In this document: one piece after another, positions 24,437 to 32,673 of the stretch | How positions within the stretch are numbered: position 1 is the stretch's first letter | Layout: the number at the start of each line of letters is the position of its first letter | Source of the DNA: an uncultured Neomegalonema sp. | GTDB taxonomy: Bacteria; Pseudomonadota; Alphaproteobacteria; Rhodobacterales; Rhodobacteraceae | DNA length: 42,435 bases | Direction: 5' to 3' | Assembly (NCBI GenBank): GCA_937928005.1 | Contig: CALFVD010000002.1 | Span: 1 to 42,435, forward strand | Notes under the pieces: model-generated | Database searches by the model: none | What the model was told of the DNA's origin: nothing | Seen by the model: the letters and a program-made list of their open reading frames with translations, nothing else | Translations under genes and position numbers: made by a program

Positions 24437-25315
24437 ATGAAGCAGATCTCTAAAAACCATAATCATGGTAATAATCGTAACCGTCAAAAATCGCGTGGCC
24501 GCTCGTCAGGTGGCGGAGGGGGCGGTGGCGGCGGAGGTGGCAATAACCTCAATCGCGTCTACGAAAGCGCGGGGCCAGAGGGTAAGGTGCGCGGCACCGC
24601 CCAGCAAATCATCGACAAATACACCGCATTGGCCAATGATTCGCTGACCGCCGGTGATCGCATCACCGCCGAAAGCTTTTTTCAGCATGCCGAGCATTTT
24701 CAGCGCATCGTCTCTGTCGCGATGGCCGCCGAGGCCGAGGCCCGTGAACAGCGGGCGCTGCAACAGCAACAGCGTGATGAACGTGAGCGCGAGCAACGTG
24801 AGCAACGCGAAGCCAACCGCGCTGCATCCGATGATCGACAGAATAACCGGGGCGACCGCGAGCGTTACAATTCCGACCGTCAACGCCCTGAACGGCAAAA
24901 TGCCGAACATCAAAACGCTGATCGTCAAGTCACCGACGAAACGCCCAGCGAAGAACGCCCCCAAGAGGCTGAAACCGTTGCTGATGGCGGTATAAACGGC
25001 GTGCGCCAGTCTCCTGCCGATATCAAAGACGACAGCGCGCGACCCAATCCCCTCGCTGGTGATCCGCGCCCCGGCACCGAGCCAGAGGCACCCGCTGAGG
25101 AAGTCGCGCCCGCACCGAAAAAGCGCGCCAGCCGCGCCCGTAAGCCAAAGGTCGAGGATACGCCGGCGACTCCTGAAATCGTCGCCTCCGATGACGGCAT
25201 GGCTGAAGAGGCACCAAAGCCAAAACGTGGCCGCCCGCGTAAGAAGCCGGTCGTCGTGGAAGCTGTTGCCGATACCGGTACGGAGGCGTCTGGGGATGCC
25301 GACGCGGCGAGTTGA
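24437..25315 (+). CDS. DUF4167 protein with low-complexity tail
   Basis: The 292-residue protein has a basic, Asn/Arg-rich N-terminus and a run of 11 glycines (about residues 25-35). The conserved DUF4167 segment follows (YESAGPEGKVRGTAQQIIDK onward to about residue 90). The rest is Glu/Arg/Gln-rich coiled coil and a Pro/Ala/Lys tail with an AT-hook-like KPKRGRPRKK near the C-terminus. The family is typical of Alphaproteobacteria and usually lies just downstream of prmC, as here. An RNA- or DNA-binding role is likely from composition but not proven. The glycine run is encoded by slippage-prone GGC/GGT repeats. Confidence 0.9.
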   Translation: MKQISKNHNHGNNRNRQKSRGRSSGGGGGGGGGGGNNLNRVYESAGPEGKVRGTAQQIIDKYTALANDSLTAGDRITAESFFQHAEHFQRIVSVAMAAEAEAREQRALQQQQRDEREREQREQREANRAASDDRQNNRGDRERYNSDRQRPERQNAEHQNADRQVTDETPSEERPQEAETVADGGINGVRQSPADIKDDSARPNPLAGDPRPGTEPEAPAEEVAPAPKKRASRARKPKVEDTPATPEIVASDDGMAEEAPKPKRGRPRKKPVVVEAVADTGTEASGDADAAS

Positions 25316-26137
25316 ATGCGCCTTCTCTTCCTCGGGGATTTGCTTGGTCGTTCCGGTCGCACCGCTGCAATTGAGGCGCTTCCCGGCTTGCGCCAGCGTC
25401 TCTCGCTTGATTGTGTGATCGTCAATGCCGAAAACTCCGCTGGGGGTTTTGGCATCACGTCACAGATTGCGAACGAGGTCTTTGATGCCGGTGCCGATGC
25501 CATCACCCTAGGCAATCATGCTTTCGACAACCGCGAAATTATTGGCCACCTGTCGCGAGAACCACGAATCGTTCGCCCGGTGAACTTGCCGAAGGGTGCG
25601 CCGGGGCGCGGTTCGACGCTGATTGATCTGCCCGATGGTCGCCGCGTTCTCGTCATCAACGCGCTGGGCCGTATTTTTATGCAACCACATGACGATCCGT
25701 TTTCCGCCGTTGAACGCGAATTGGATGCTTGTCCGCTCGGCACAGTTTGTGACGCGGCGGTGGTCGATTTTCATGCCGAAGCTACGTCGGAAAAGCAGGC
25801 AATGGGCTATTGGTGCGATGGTCGCGCCAGTCTATGTGTGGGCACCCATACCCACGTCCCCACCGCCGATGCCCGCGTCCTACCCAAAGGCACCGCCTAT
25901 CAGACCGATGCAGGCATGTGCGGCGATTACGACAGTGTGATTGGCATGGATAAGGAAGAGCCGATGCGTCGGTTCGTAACAGGTCTACCTTCTGGGCGCT
26001 TTGAACCAAAGATCGGCGATGCCAGCGTCTGCGGCGTTTTCGTCGAAACTGACGATACTACCGGCCTTGCCCTGCGCGCCGCGCCTTTGCGGTTGAAGGG
26101 GGCACTGGCCGAAGCATGGCCGGATGATGAAGGATGA
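25316..26137 (+). CDS. YmdB-type metallophosphoesterase (TIGR00282 family)
   Basis: The 273-residue dinuclear-metal phosphoesterase has metal-binding motifs in family order: LGDLLGRSGR (GD), NAENSAGGFG, LGNHAFDN (GNH) and GTHTHVPTAD (HxH), with DFHAEATSEK between. Relatives hydrolyse 2',3'-cyclic nucleotides and, in Bacillus, affect biofilm and sporulation control. The ATG directly follows the DUF4167 stop (TGAATG), so it belongs to the same operon. Confidence 0.92.
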   Translation: MRLLFLGDLLGRSGRTAAIEALPGLRQRLSLDCVIVNAENSAGGFGITSQIANEVFDAGADAITLGNHAFDNREIIGHLSREPRIVRPVNLPKGAPGRGSTLIDLPDGRRVLVINALGRIFMQPHDDPFSAVERELDACPLGTVCDAAVVDFHAEATSEKQAMGYWCDGRASLCVGTHTHVPTADARVLPKGTAYQTDAGMCGDYDSVIGMDKEEPMRRFVTGLPSGRFEPKIGDASVCGVFVETDDTTGLALRAAPLRLKGALAEAWPDDEG

Positions 26138-26205
26138 CTTTAACACTCGGTTAGCCAATCTCCCGCTACGCCTGACACATCCTTCCTCTATCTTAGGCTG
26201 TGCAG

Positions 26206-29200
26206 ATGACCACCGATCCCTTACTTCTCGACCTTGAGGCCTCGTTGGCCTGCGCTCCATCCGCCGCCTTTATCATGGATCGCGATTTTCGCTTTGTTTC
26301 GGTCAATGATCCGTTCGTCGAGGCCACTAATCTCAACCGTGACGCAATATTGGGAGAGGTCTGCGAAGATATTTTCCCCGCCAAGCTCGACTCCGAAAGC
26401 ACAAAGTGCCGCGACCGTGTCCTCGTTTTTGGTACACGTCAAAGTATCGCAATGCCAATGCAGACCGGCACGGGGTCTTTTGAGCTGCGCCGCGAAGGCT
26501 CGCTGAACAACACCCCGTATATCATCGGCACGATGACGCGCTTTGTCGCTGCACCCATTGAACAGGATTCTAATCCGCAACCACTCACGGTTGCGCCCGC
26601 CTCAATCTGCGATGCAGATTTATCGCTTCTTCTCGGCAATATGGCCGTTGGCGCGATGATCCTCGATAAGAATATGCAGATCATCGCGATGAACACACTC
26701 CTGTATCGCGCATGGGCAATCGATGAAGCCTTTCTAAGCCCCGGCCACAGCTTTGCTGATTTTATGGCGCTCGGTCGTGCAAACCGCCTCTATCCGCTCG
26801 ATGATGAGGGCTGGAACTTTCATATCAGCGAGGTCCAAGCGGCAATTGCTGATGTTGGTATCGTCCGCCGTGATATCCCGCTGATGGATGGGCGTGTTCT
26901 GAACGCATCCGGCTCGACGTTATCGGATGGGCGGGTCTTGCTGACCTTTGAAGATATTGGTGAAAGTGAGCCAGTTGCCCCACCTATCGCTATGCCGGTG
27001 GATGCCGTGGATGCGATGAACCAGTTGTTGCGTGGGGTCATCGACAACATGCCAGCCAGCGTTATCGTCTATGACCGGGATGGCAATTTCATGTTTGATA
27101 ACAGGATGCGCCGCGAAACACTCGCCTTCTACGATGAAGTGATGCAGCACGGCCAAACCCTGCACGATTATGTGGATTTCGTCCATCGTGAGCGCCTCAT
27201 GCTCAGTTCGGGTGAACTGGAAATCGACGCGCTGCACGACACCGACCCCGAAGAGTGGAAAGCCCGATGCCTTGCGCAGTTCGCGCGCACCTATGCAACA
27301 TGCGAATACAAAACACGTAATGGCTGGGTTAAGATCACGGATCGGCGTCTTGAAGATGGAACCTTCATTCGTCTTTGGGCCGATATCGCCCATGAAAAAG
27401 AGCGTGAAGCTAGCCTTGATCGTCTGAATACCGTCGCGCAGACATCACTTAAAACTCTGAGTGCAGCCATCCGCGCTATGCCCGATGGTATGGCCGTGTG
27501 GGATCGAAATGATCACTTCATTGCATGGAATGCGCCCTTTGCTGAACAGTTTCCGGGTGTGGATATCAAAACAGGTATGAGCGTTTATGATGTTCTACTG
27601 GCATTCGCCAAAACCGGCGCAATATCTGATTTCGTGGGCCGCGAAGAAGAATGGGCGCGCGATGCATATGCCCAATGGCAACAGGGTGTCGATCAGGAAC
27701 ATGTCTTCCAAACGCATGATGGCCGCTGGATTAAGCGCATGGATAGGCATTCTCCCGATGGCCTACGTGTCGGAACACGCATTGATGTAACCACCCTCAA
27801 AACCCGCGAGTTAGAGTTGGAACAGGCGCGCCGTGTTGCCGAAACCGCCGAACGCTCGAAATCCGAATTCCTCGCCAATATGAGCCATGAAATCCGCACG
27901 CCGATGAATGGTATTCTTGGCATGGCCGAAATCCTTGCCAAAACCGAGTTGGACGAGCGCCAGACCAAATTCGCCGATATCATCGTCACCTCAGGCAATG
28001 CCCTGCTGACGATCATTAATGATATCCTCGATTTCTCGAAGATTGATGCGGGCCAACTTACGCTGCATCCAGAGACGTTCAATATCGCGGATGCCATTAA
28101 CGATGTGGCGACCTTGGTTTCGACCCGTGCGATGGAGAAGAATATCGAACTCGTCGTCCGGGTTGCGCCTGATCTTCCCCTCAATCTAGTAGGGGATGTG
28201 GGCCGTATCCGCCAGATTGTGACTAACCTGATGGGTAATGCCGTCAAGTTCACAGATACGGGCCATGTTCTCGTTAATCTGGATGGTAGCGTGGGCAAGC
28301 CAGACGGGAAGGGCGTTTCCCATCTCACCCTCTCCTGTCGTGTGGTCGATACTGGTGTCGGTATTCCTTCCGAGATGATCGAGCATGTCTTTGGTAAATT
28401 CAGTCAAGTAGACGGCTCCTCCACCCGGCGTCACGAGGGTACAGGTCTTGGCCTTGCCATCACCTCGCGTCTCGTCAAACTCATGGGTGGTGAAATCGGC
28501 TGTGAGAGTGTCGAGGGCGAAGGTTCGACCTTCTGGTTTACCATAGATTTACCCGTTGACCTTCTTGAGCAGCCTGCCGTGCTTCCACCGCGCGACATGA
28601 CGGGCGCATCAATCCTCGTAATTGATGATAATGCGGTCAACCGCGCCATTGTGCTTGAGCAAGTCGCATCATGGACCTTCGAGGGGTTACAGGCGAGTTC
28701 CGGCGAAATCGGGTTGAAAACCATGCTCGAGCGTATTGCAGCGGGTGAAGCCGTTGATGCTGTGGTTCTTGATTATCATATGCCGGAAATGAATGGCGCT
28801 GATGTCGCCAGAGCCATGCGTGCAGACCCTATACTGGCATCCATTCCCATCGTGATGCTGACCTCAATCGATATTCAGACCGATTCTGCGGATTTCCGCT
28901 CGTTGGGTATCAATGGATATCTGGTCAAGCCCGCTTGTTCCTCAACTTTGCTGAACGAGATCGTCAAGGCATGTAGCGGAATTTGCGTGAATGGCGCCCA
29001 GCGAGAGCTTGCCAAAGAACGCGAGTGGATCGAGGCGGAAGGCACTTCAGCGCCGTCTATCGACGTGCTTGTCGCAGAAGATAATGAAATCAATCAGTTT
29101 GTCGTCAGTGAAGTGCTTGAAAGCCTCGACTTGAATTTCAAGATTGTTGGCGATGGCAAAGCGGCTTTGGATGCTACTTTGGCGTTGCGCCCGCGCGCTG

Positions 29201-29451
29201 TGCTCATGGATGTCTCGATGCCGGTAATGGGTGGGCATGAGGCCACCCGTGCCATTCGCGAGGCCGAGGCGGGAACGGGCCGCCGGGTGCCGATTATCGG
29301 CACCACCGCCCATGCCCTCTCTGGCGACCGCGAGGCATGTATCGCTGCGGGTATGGATGATTACATCTCCAAACCCATCAGCCCCAAAGCATTGCAAAAA
29401 ACGCTGCGTGTGTGGCTCGGTGATGAAGATGCGGACGCGCTGTCCGCCTAA
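26206..29451 (+). CDS. Multi-PAS hybrid sensor histidine kinase with two receiver domains
   Basis: The 1081-residue cytosolic kinase has no transmembrane segment. Three or four PAS-like domains fill residues 1 to about 530. HisKA carries the phospho-acceptor H561 (NMSHEIRTPMNG). HATPase_c has an N-box around 675 (NLMGNAVKF), VDTGVGIP and GTGLGLA near 744. Two receivers follow with phospho-Asp at 856 (LDYHMPEMNG) and 1002 (MDVSMPVMGG). There is no Hpt domain, so the second receiver probably hands phosphate to a separate Hpt protein or ends the relay. The ATG at 26206 is preferred to the GTG at 26200. The stop TAA is formed by the first bases of a 94-bp repeat copy. Confidence 0.93.
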   Translation: MTTDPLLLDLEASLACAPSAAFIMDRDFRFVSVNDPFVEATNLNRDAILGEVCEDIFPAKLDSESTKCRDRVLVFGTRQSIAMPMQTGTGSFELRREGSLNNTPYIIGTMTRFVAAPIEQDSNPQPLTVAPASICDADLSLLLGNMAVGAMILDKNMQIIAMNTLLYRAWAIDEAFLSPGHSFADFMALGRANRLYPLDDEGWNFHISEVQAAIADVGIVRRDIPLMDGRVLNASGSTLSDGRVLLTFEDIGESEPVAPPIAMPVDAVDAMNQLLRGVIDNMPASVIVYDRDGNFMFDNRMRRETLAFYDEVMQHGQTLHDYVDFVHRERLMLSSGELEIDALHDTDPEEWKARCLAQFARTYATCEYKTRNGWVKITDRRLEDGTFIRLWADIAHEKEREASLDRLNTVAQTSLKTLSAAIRAMPDGMAVWDRNDHFIAWNAPFAEQFPGVDIKTGMSVYDVLLAFAKTGAISDFVGREEEWARDAYAQWQQGVDQEHVFQTHDGRWIKRMDRHSPDGLRVGTRIDVTTLKTRELELEQARRVAETAERSKSEFLANMSHEIRTPMNGILGMAEILAKTELDERQTKFADIIVTSGNALLTIINDILDFSKIDAGQLTLHPETFNIADAINDVATLVSTRAMEKNIELVVRVAPDLPLNLVGDVGRIRQIVTNLMGNAVKFTDTGHVLVNLDGSVGKPDGKGVSHLTLSCRVVDTGVGIPSEMIEHVFGKFSQVDGSSTRRHEGTGLGLAITSRLVKLMGGEIGCESVEGEGSTFWFTIDLPVDLLEQPAVLPPRDMTGASILVIDDNAVNRAIVLEQVASWTFEGLQASSGEIGLKTMLERIAAGEAVDAVVLDYHMPEMNGADVARAMRADPILASIPIVMLTSIDIQTDSADFRSLGINGYLVKPACSSTLLNEIVKACSGICVNGAQRELAKEREWIEAEGTSAPSIDVLVAEDNEINQFVVSEVLESLDLNFKIVGDGKAALDATLALRPRAVLMDVSMPVMGGHEATRAIREAEAGTGRRVPIIGTTAHALSGDREACIAAGMDDYISKPISPKALQKTLRVWLGDEDADALSA

Positions 29452-29526
29452 AGCGAATTGCGATTATCCTGAATCACGAAGCGCCATGTTTTGCGCGGCT
29501 CTTGGCGCGAAACATGGCTCAGGTTT
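29449..29526 (+). repeat. 94-bp palindromic element, copy 2, truncated on the right
   Basis: It matches copy 1 (8408-8485) at all but one of about 78 positions (GGCTCTT for GGCACTT in the loop) and then stops after CAGGTTT, so the right outer arm is missing. The left end, TAAAGCG, supplies the TAA stop of the histidine kinase gene. Near-identity to copy 1 suggests recent spread. Confidence 0.85.
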
Positions 29527-29611
29527 TCTGGGCAGAAAGAGCTATTGGCGCTTTGCCCAAGCCTTCGTGCTGTAGCCAACTCGCTGTGAGTTCCTCGAGA
29601 GCTACGCTGAT

Positions 29612-30067
29612 CTATGAGTTGTGCTTGATAAAATCTTTGATCGCTTTTGTTTCTTTGATCAAATGCTTGGCTTTTTTTTCATCAACGCCCGTTGCGCATC
29701 CGATGCCACTGGGAACTTCCAAAGCCATTTTATAGAGTTCCTTGCCCCTTGTGGTTAGGAACACATGAACCTTGCGCTCATCTTCAACGCTTCTCTTTCT
29801 CTCCACCAATCCAAGCTTTTCCAGCCGTTGTACAAGTGGTGTCACCGTGGCTTGGTCCACCTCAAGAATGGTGGCAATTTCCTGAATCAAAAGACCATCG
29901 CTTTGCCAGAGGATCATCAAGGCAAGGTATTGCGGGTAAGTGACCCCCATTGTTTTGAGCAAGATTGCATACTGCTTCGTGATGGCGCGGGATGTGGAAT
30001 AGAGCGCGAAGCAAAGTTGGTCTTCGATTCTGAGCAGTCCGTCTTTGTCAGTGACGCATGAATTCAT
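29612..30067 (-). CDS. ohrR: Organic-hydroperoxide-sensing MarR-family repressor OhrR
   Basis: This 151-residue winged-helix repressor has the OhrR sensing segment LRIEDQLCFALYSTSRAITK, with peroxide-reactive Cys19 and the tyrosines that contact it. Cys124 in the C-terminal part could act as resolving cysteine, as in two-Cys OhrR. The DNA-binding helix-turn-helix spans about residues 58-95 (EVDQATVTPLVQRLEKLGLV). The ATG at 30067 puts Cys19 at its usual place; the longer in-frame reading to 30145 is rejected. It is divergent from the hydrolase-RidA-Ohr genes, with palindromic sites in between. Confidence 0.9.
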   Translation of the reverse strand: MNSCVTDKDGLLRIEDQLCFALYSTSRAITKQYAILLKTMGVTYPQYLALMILWQSDGLLIQEIATILEVDQATVTPLVQRLEKLGLVERKRSVEDERKVHVFLTTRGKELYKMALEVPSGIGCATGVDEKKAKHLIKETKAIKDFIKHNS

Positions 30068-30131
30068 GTTTGTGAGTCCTATCAATTTGCCCACTATGTA
30101 ATCCAACGAATCACCTAATATCAAGTCATTT

Positions 30132-30211
30132 TTGACCGTAACCACCTGATTTATAGGCGGTAATATTTTTGTGCGATTCAGCTTGACCGTAAACTTTAAT
30201 TGAGTTTATTT
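30132..30211. promoter_or_regulatory. Candidate OhrR operators and promoter between ohrR and the hydrolase gene
   Basis: A perfect inverted repeat TAAACT (30190-30195) / AGTTTA (30203-30208) surrounds TTAATTG. It overlaps the spacer and -10 area of a plus-strand promoter-like sequence, with TTGACC at 30183-30188 and an AT-rich TATTTT about 18 bases on. The decamer TTGACCGTAA occurs twice (30132-30141 and 30183-30192). An imperfect repeat ACCACCT/AGGCGGT (about 30141-30161) lies nearer ohrR. MarR-family repressors bind such palindromes. Which one OhrR uses is inferred. Confidence 0.5.
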
Positions 30212-30287
30212 TATATAGGGCGCTATAACATAGTCTACAATGCAACATACTGAGCTGCGTCTACTCAGGCTTAATGGGATCAAGAAT

Positions 30288-31052
30288 ATGAAATTTTTTA
30301 AGATGTTGGTGCTGAGTGGTGCTGTGTTTGGTGCATCCATCGCGCAGGGGTCATTCGCTTCCGCCGCTGATCTGACGGCAAAGTCGGTCGTGCTTGTTCA
30401 CGGTGCTTTTGCTGATGGGTCTAGCTGGAGCAAGGTCACACCCTATCTGAAAAAGGCCGGGCTTGATGTGATTGCGGTGCAGAACCCGTTGGAATCCCTA
30501 AAGGGCGATGTGGCCTTTACCAATCGGGCCATCAAACGGGCGGAAGGGCCGGTGGTTTTAGTCGGTCATTCCTGGGGCGGAATGGTCATCACCGAGGCGG
30601 GCGATGACGATAAAGTCCATTCACTGGTTTACGTCGCGGCTTATGCGCCCGATGCCGGGCAAGCACTTGGTGATGCGGCAAAGCTAGATGTTCATCCGGC
30701 TCCGGGAATTGCGGCGCTTAAACAGGATGAAGACGGGTATTTCTACCTAACCGATGACGCGGCTGCAAAATTCTTCGCGCAGGATCTCGCAAAAGAACAG
30801 ACCGCCTTCATTGCGGCCAGTCAAGGATTGCTCAATAGCAAGGCACTGGGCGAGCCAGTTACGAAAACTGCGTGGAAAGAAAAACCATCATTCTACGCCA
30901 TCGCGGGCGACGACCATATGACGCCAACGGCGCTGCAGCGCGAGTTTGCGGAAAAAATCGGCGCGACTTCCGACGAGGTTGTTTCCAGCCATGCGGTCAT
31001 GGTCTCGAATCCTGAATTCGTCGCCAATCTCATCATCAAGGCTGCGAAATAA
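30288..31052 (+). CDS. Exported alpha/beta hydrolase
   Basis: The 254-residue protein has a signal peptide (about residues 1-27, ending SFASAA) and an alpha/beta-hydrolase fold. The oxyanion segment is LVHGAFADGSSW, the nucleophile elbow GHSWGG is at 93-98 (S95), the acid is in AGDDHMTP (near 208), and the histidine is H235 (SSHAVMVS). The pattern resembles the small esterase/hydroxynitrile-lyase-like group (HGAFADGSSW). The ATG at 30288 fits the signal peptide. It opens the set regulated with ohrR and is followed after 25 bp by the RidA gene. Confidence 0.85.
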   Translation: MKFFKMLVLSGAVFGASIAQGSFASAADLTAKSVVLVHGAFADGSSWSKVTPYLKKAGLDVIAVQNPLESLKGDVAFTNRAIKRAEGPVVLVGHSWGGMVITEAGDDDKVHSLVYVAAYAPDAGQALGDAAKLDVHPAPGIAALKQDEDGYFYLTDDAAAKFFAQDLAKEQTAFIAASQGLLNSKALGEPVTKTAWKEKPSFYAIAGDDHMTPTALQREFAEKIGATSDEVVSSHAVMVSNPEFVANLIIKAAK

Positions 31053-31077
31053 TCATTCAAAAACAGGAGGCCATCCA

Positions 31078-31566
31078 ATGAAATTCCCTGCAAAAATTCT
31101 GACAATCGCGAGTGTATTTGCTGTCACAGCCAGTACCACTGCTGTCGCGGGCGATGTTCGTACTGCAGTCTATCCCAAAGGCTCCAACCCGATTGCGCCC
31201 TATAGCCCCGGCATCAAGCTGGCGAATGGAATGTTGTTTGTTTCAGGGCAAATTCCCTACGTGAAAGGCGCAATTCCAGAACATGCGCAGGACGGCACGG
31301 ATGACATGGCCGATCAGACAAAGATCGTCATGGAGAACCTGCGGACCGTTCTTGATGAAGCGGGCTATACGTTTGACGACGCGGTTCGCGTCACCGTTTT
31401 CATGACTGACATCAACAATTACGGCGCTTTCAACAAGGTCTACGGCACGTATTGGGGAGAGGGCAAGACGCCACCTGCCCGCGCCGCCGTAGAAGTTGGG
31501 GCTTTGCCCGGTAGCAAGCCCGGTGTTCCTGTATTGGTCGAAGTCTCTATGATCGCCGCCAAGTAA
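31078..31566 (+). CDS. Exported RidA/YjgF-family protein
   Basis: The 162-residue protein has an N-terminal signal peptide (about residues 1-24, ending TTAVAG) followed by a RidA domain (SQ/GQIPYV motif, VMENLRTVLDEAGYTFDD, TVFMTDINNY and PPARAAVEVGALP, where the Arg holds the substrate carboxylate in active RidA). Most RidA proteins are cytosolic 2-aminoacrylate deaminases; a secreted form must act on something else. AGGAGG 6-7 bases before the ATG at 31078 fixes the start. It lies 25 bp after the hydrolase gene. Confidence 0.88.
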   Translation: MKFPAKILTIASVFAVTASTTAVAGDVRTAVYPKGSNPIAPYSPGIKLANGMLFVSGQIPYVKGAIPEHAQDGTDDMADQTKIVMENLRTVLDEAGYTFDDAVRVTVFMTDINNYGAFNKVYGTYWGEGKTPPARAAVEVGALPGSKPGVPVLVEVSMIAAK

Positions 31567-31585
31567 CGCTATGGCAGCGGGAAGT

Positions 31586-31617
31586 AGACCCGGTTGCGCA
31601 GTTTTGCCACCGGGTCT
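31586..31617 (+). terminator. Possible terminator after the RidA gene
   Basis: Perfect 9-bp arms AGACCCGGT (31586-31594) and ACCGGGTCT (31609-31617) enclose a 14-base loop, followed by TTC rather than a full T-run. It may end or attenuate the hydrolase-RidA transcript before ohr. Confidence 0.5.
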
Positions 31618-31692
31618 TTCAAAAGCTGATTTCACGCAGAAGGCTTGTGTTCCCTTTCGGTGATGCGCGGCATTCTTACAAAAGGAAAAGTC

Positions 31693-32265
31693 ATGTTAAC
31701 AGAAATATTCTGCAGCACACAGGCTTGCGCAACTGGTGGTCGCGATGGTCGCGTCTCAACTCTTGACGGTAGGTTCAATGCAAAACTATCAACGCCGAAG
31801 GAGTGTGGTGGGACAGGCGGCCCAGGAAATAATCCCGAACAGTTTTTTGCAGTGGGCTATGCTGCGTGTTTCCTTGATGCCATGAAGTTTGTGGCAAAGC
31901 ATTCGAGAATACTTGAAGTAAATATCCCTGATGATGCATCTGTGACCGCTACCGTAGGTATTGGGCCGCGCTTAGAGGGTGGTTACGGCATGGATGTGAG
32001 GTTGGAGGTGGTTCTGCCGGGGGTTGAACGTGATCTGGCCGAAAAATTGATCACAGAGGCGCATCACGTCTGTCCTTATTCAAATGCAGCGCGCAACTCG
32101 TTAGACATCACTCTGACTTTAGAACCTGACCAGAAAGAACATAATTCATCGGAGTCAATTGTGGTGCTGTGTGCGGCACCATTGGCTGAAACGAATGCCA
32201 GCTCTGGGTTGACGAGAGTAGGGCGTAGCGCAATTGCACAAAGTTCCGGTACTCGAATGATCTGA
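31693..32265 (+). CDS. ohr: Organic hydroperoxide resistance protein Ohr (OsmC family) with abnormal C-terminal tail
   Basis: Ohr reduces organic hydroperoxides with lipoylated proteins or thiols. The peroxidatic Cys60 (VGYAACFLDAMKF) and resolving Cys127 (HHVCPYSNAARNS) are both present, and the OsmC fold is complete by about residue 144 (LDITLTL). Normal Ohr proteins end there at about 140 residues. This one continues to residue 190 with a tail of no family resemblance (from EPDQKEHN on), as if the original stop were lost. An IS66-like remnant lies downstream. The ATG at 31693 with AAAGGAAAAG upstream is the best start. Confidence 0.9.
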   Translation: MLTEIFCSTQACATGGRDGRVSTLDGRFNAKLSTPKECGGTGGPGNNPEQFFAVGYAACFLDAMKFVAKHSRILEVNIPDDASVTATVGIGPRLEGGYGMDVRLEVVLPGVERDLAEKLITEAHHVCPYSNAARNSLDITLTLEPDQKEHNSSESIVVLCAAPLAETNASSGLTRVGRSAIAQSSGTRMI

Positions 32266-32384
32266 TGGATGCAGAATGGGGGTGGCTTGCAGTAGCGGGA
32301 CAACATCGCTCTCGAAGATATCGGCCAGCGGGTCTACCCGGCTGCTGCCCTCCGGGCTTTCTTCTGGGAGGGAAGGACAGGGTC

Positions 32385-32556
32385 CGATTGCAGGCGATAT
32401 CCCGTCGCCGGACCCATCCCCGCCTTCGTCGCATCGCATCCCTTATCGAAACCACCAAAGATCAACCGCGTCGAACCATTCGCATACATAAAGGCAACCC
32501 TCGAAGCCATCGCAAATGGGCATCCTCAAAACCGTATCGACGAACTGCTCCCATAG
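32385..32556 (+). pseudogene. Degraded C-terminal remnant of an IS66-type transposase
   Basis: One frame reads RRIASLIETTK up to 32459. After a one-base shift the next frame continues from 32461 with INRVEPFAYIKATLEAIA and ends NRIDELLP before a TAG at 32554-32556. These blocks match the usual end of IS66-family TnpC transposases (SLIET.K.N.V.P.AY and NRIDELLPW). The frameshift and missing remainder make it a relic. An overlapping 143-codon ORF in another frame is not taken as a gene. Confidence 0.6.
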
Positions 32557-32621
32557 AGTTTCCAAAACGCAAACTGAAAATACGCGGGGCGCTCGTGACG
32601 ATTACGGTTCTGCTTGATCGA

Positions 32622-32653
32622 GCGAAAGAAAAATCACCGCCCGTTTCGGGCGG
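32622..32653 (-). terminator. Rho-independent terminator of the 32674 membrane-protein gene
   Basis: On the minus strand a 7-bp perfect stem, CCGCCCG / CGGGCGG (32647-32653 with 32637-32643) with an AAA loop, is followed by GTGATTTTTCTTTC. This is a GC-rich hairpin plus T-tract 20 bp after the stop. Confidence 0.8.
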
Positions 32654-32673
32654 CCTATCATGCTGCGCTTGCC

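Noticed and set aside
24428-24442. GAAC-N7-GAAG near the DUF4167 start, a near match to a LexA box
   Set aside because: One half-site has a mismatch and the site spans the start codon; the gene has no repair link.
24510-24545. Glycine-codon repeat run in the DUF4167 gene as a possible contingency locus
   Set aside because: Codons are mixed GGC/GGT/GGA and the unit is a whole codon, so slippage would change length but not frame. Low-complexity glycine runs are common in this family.
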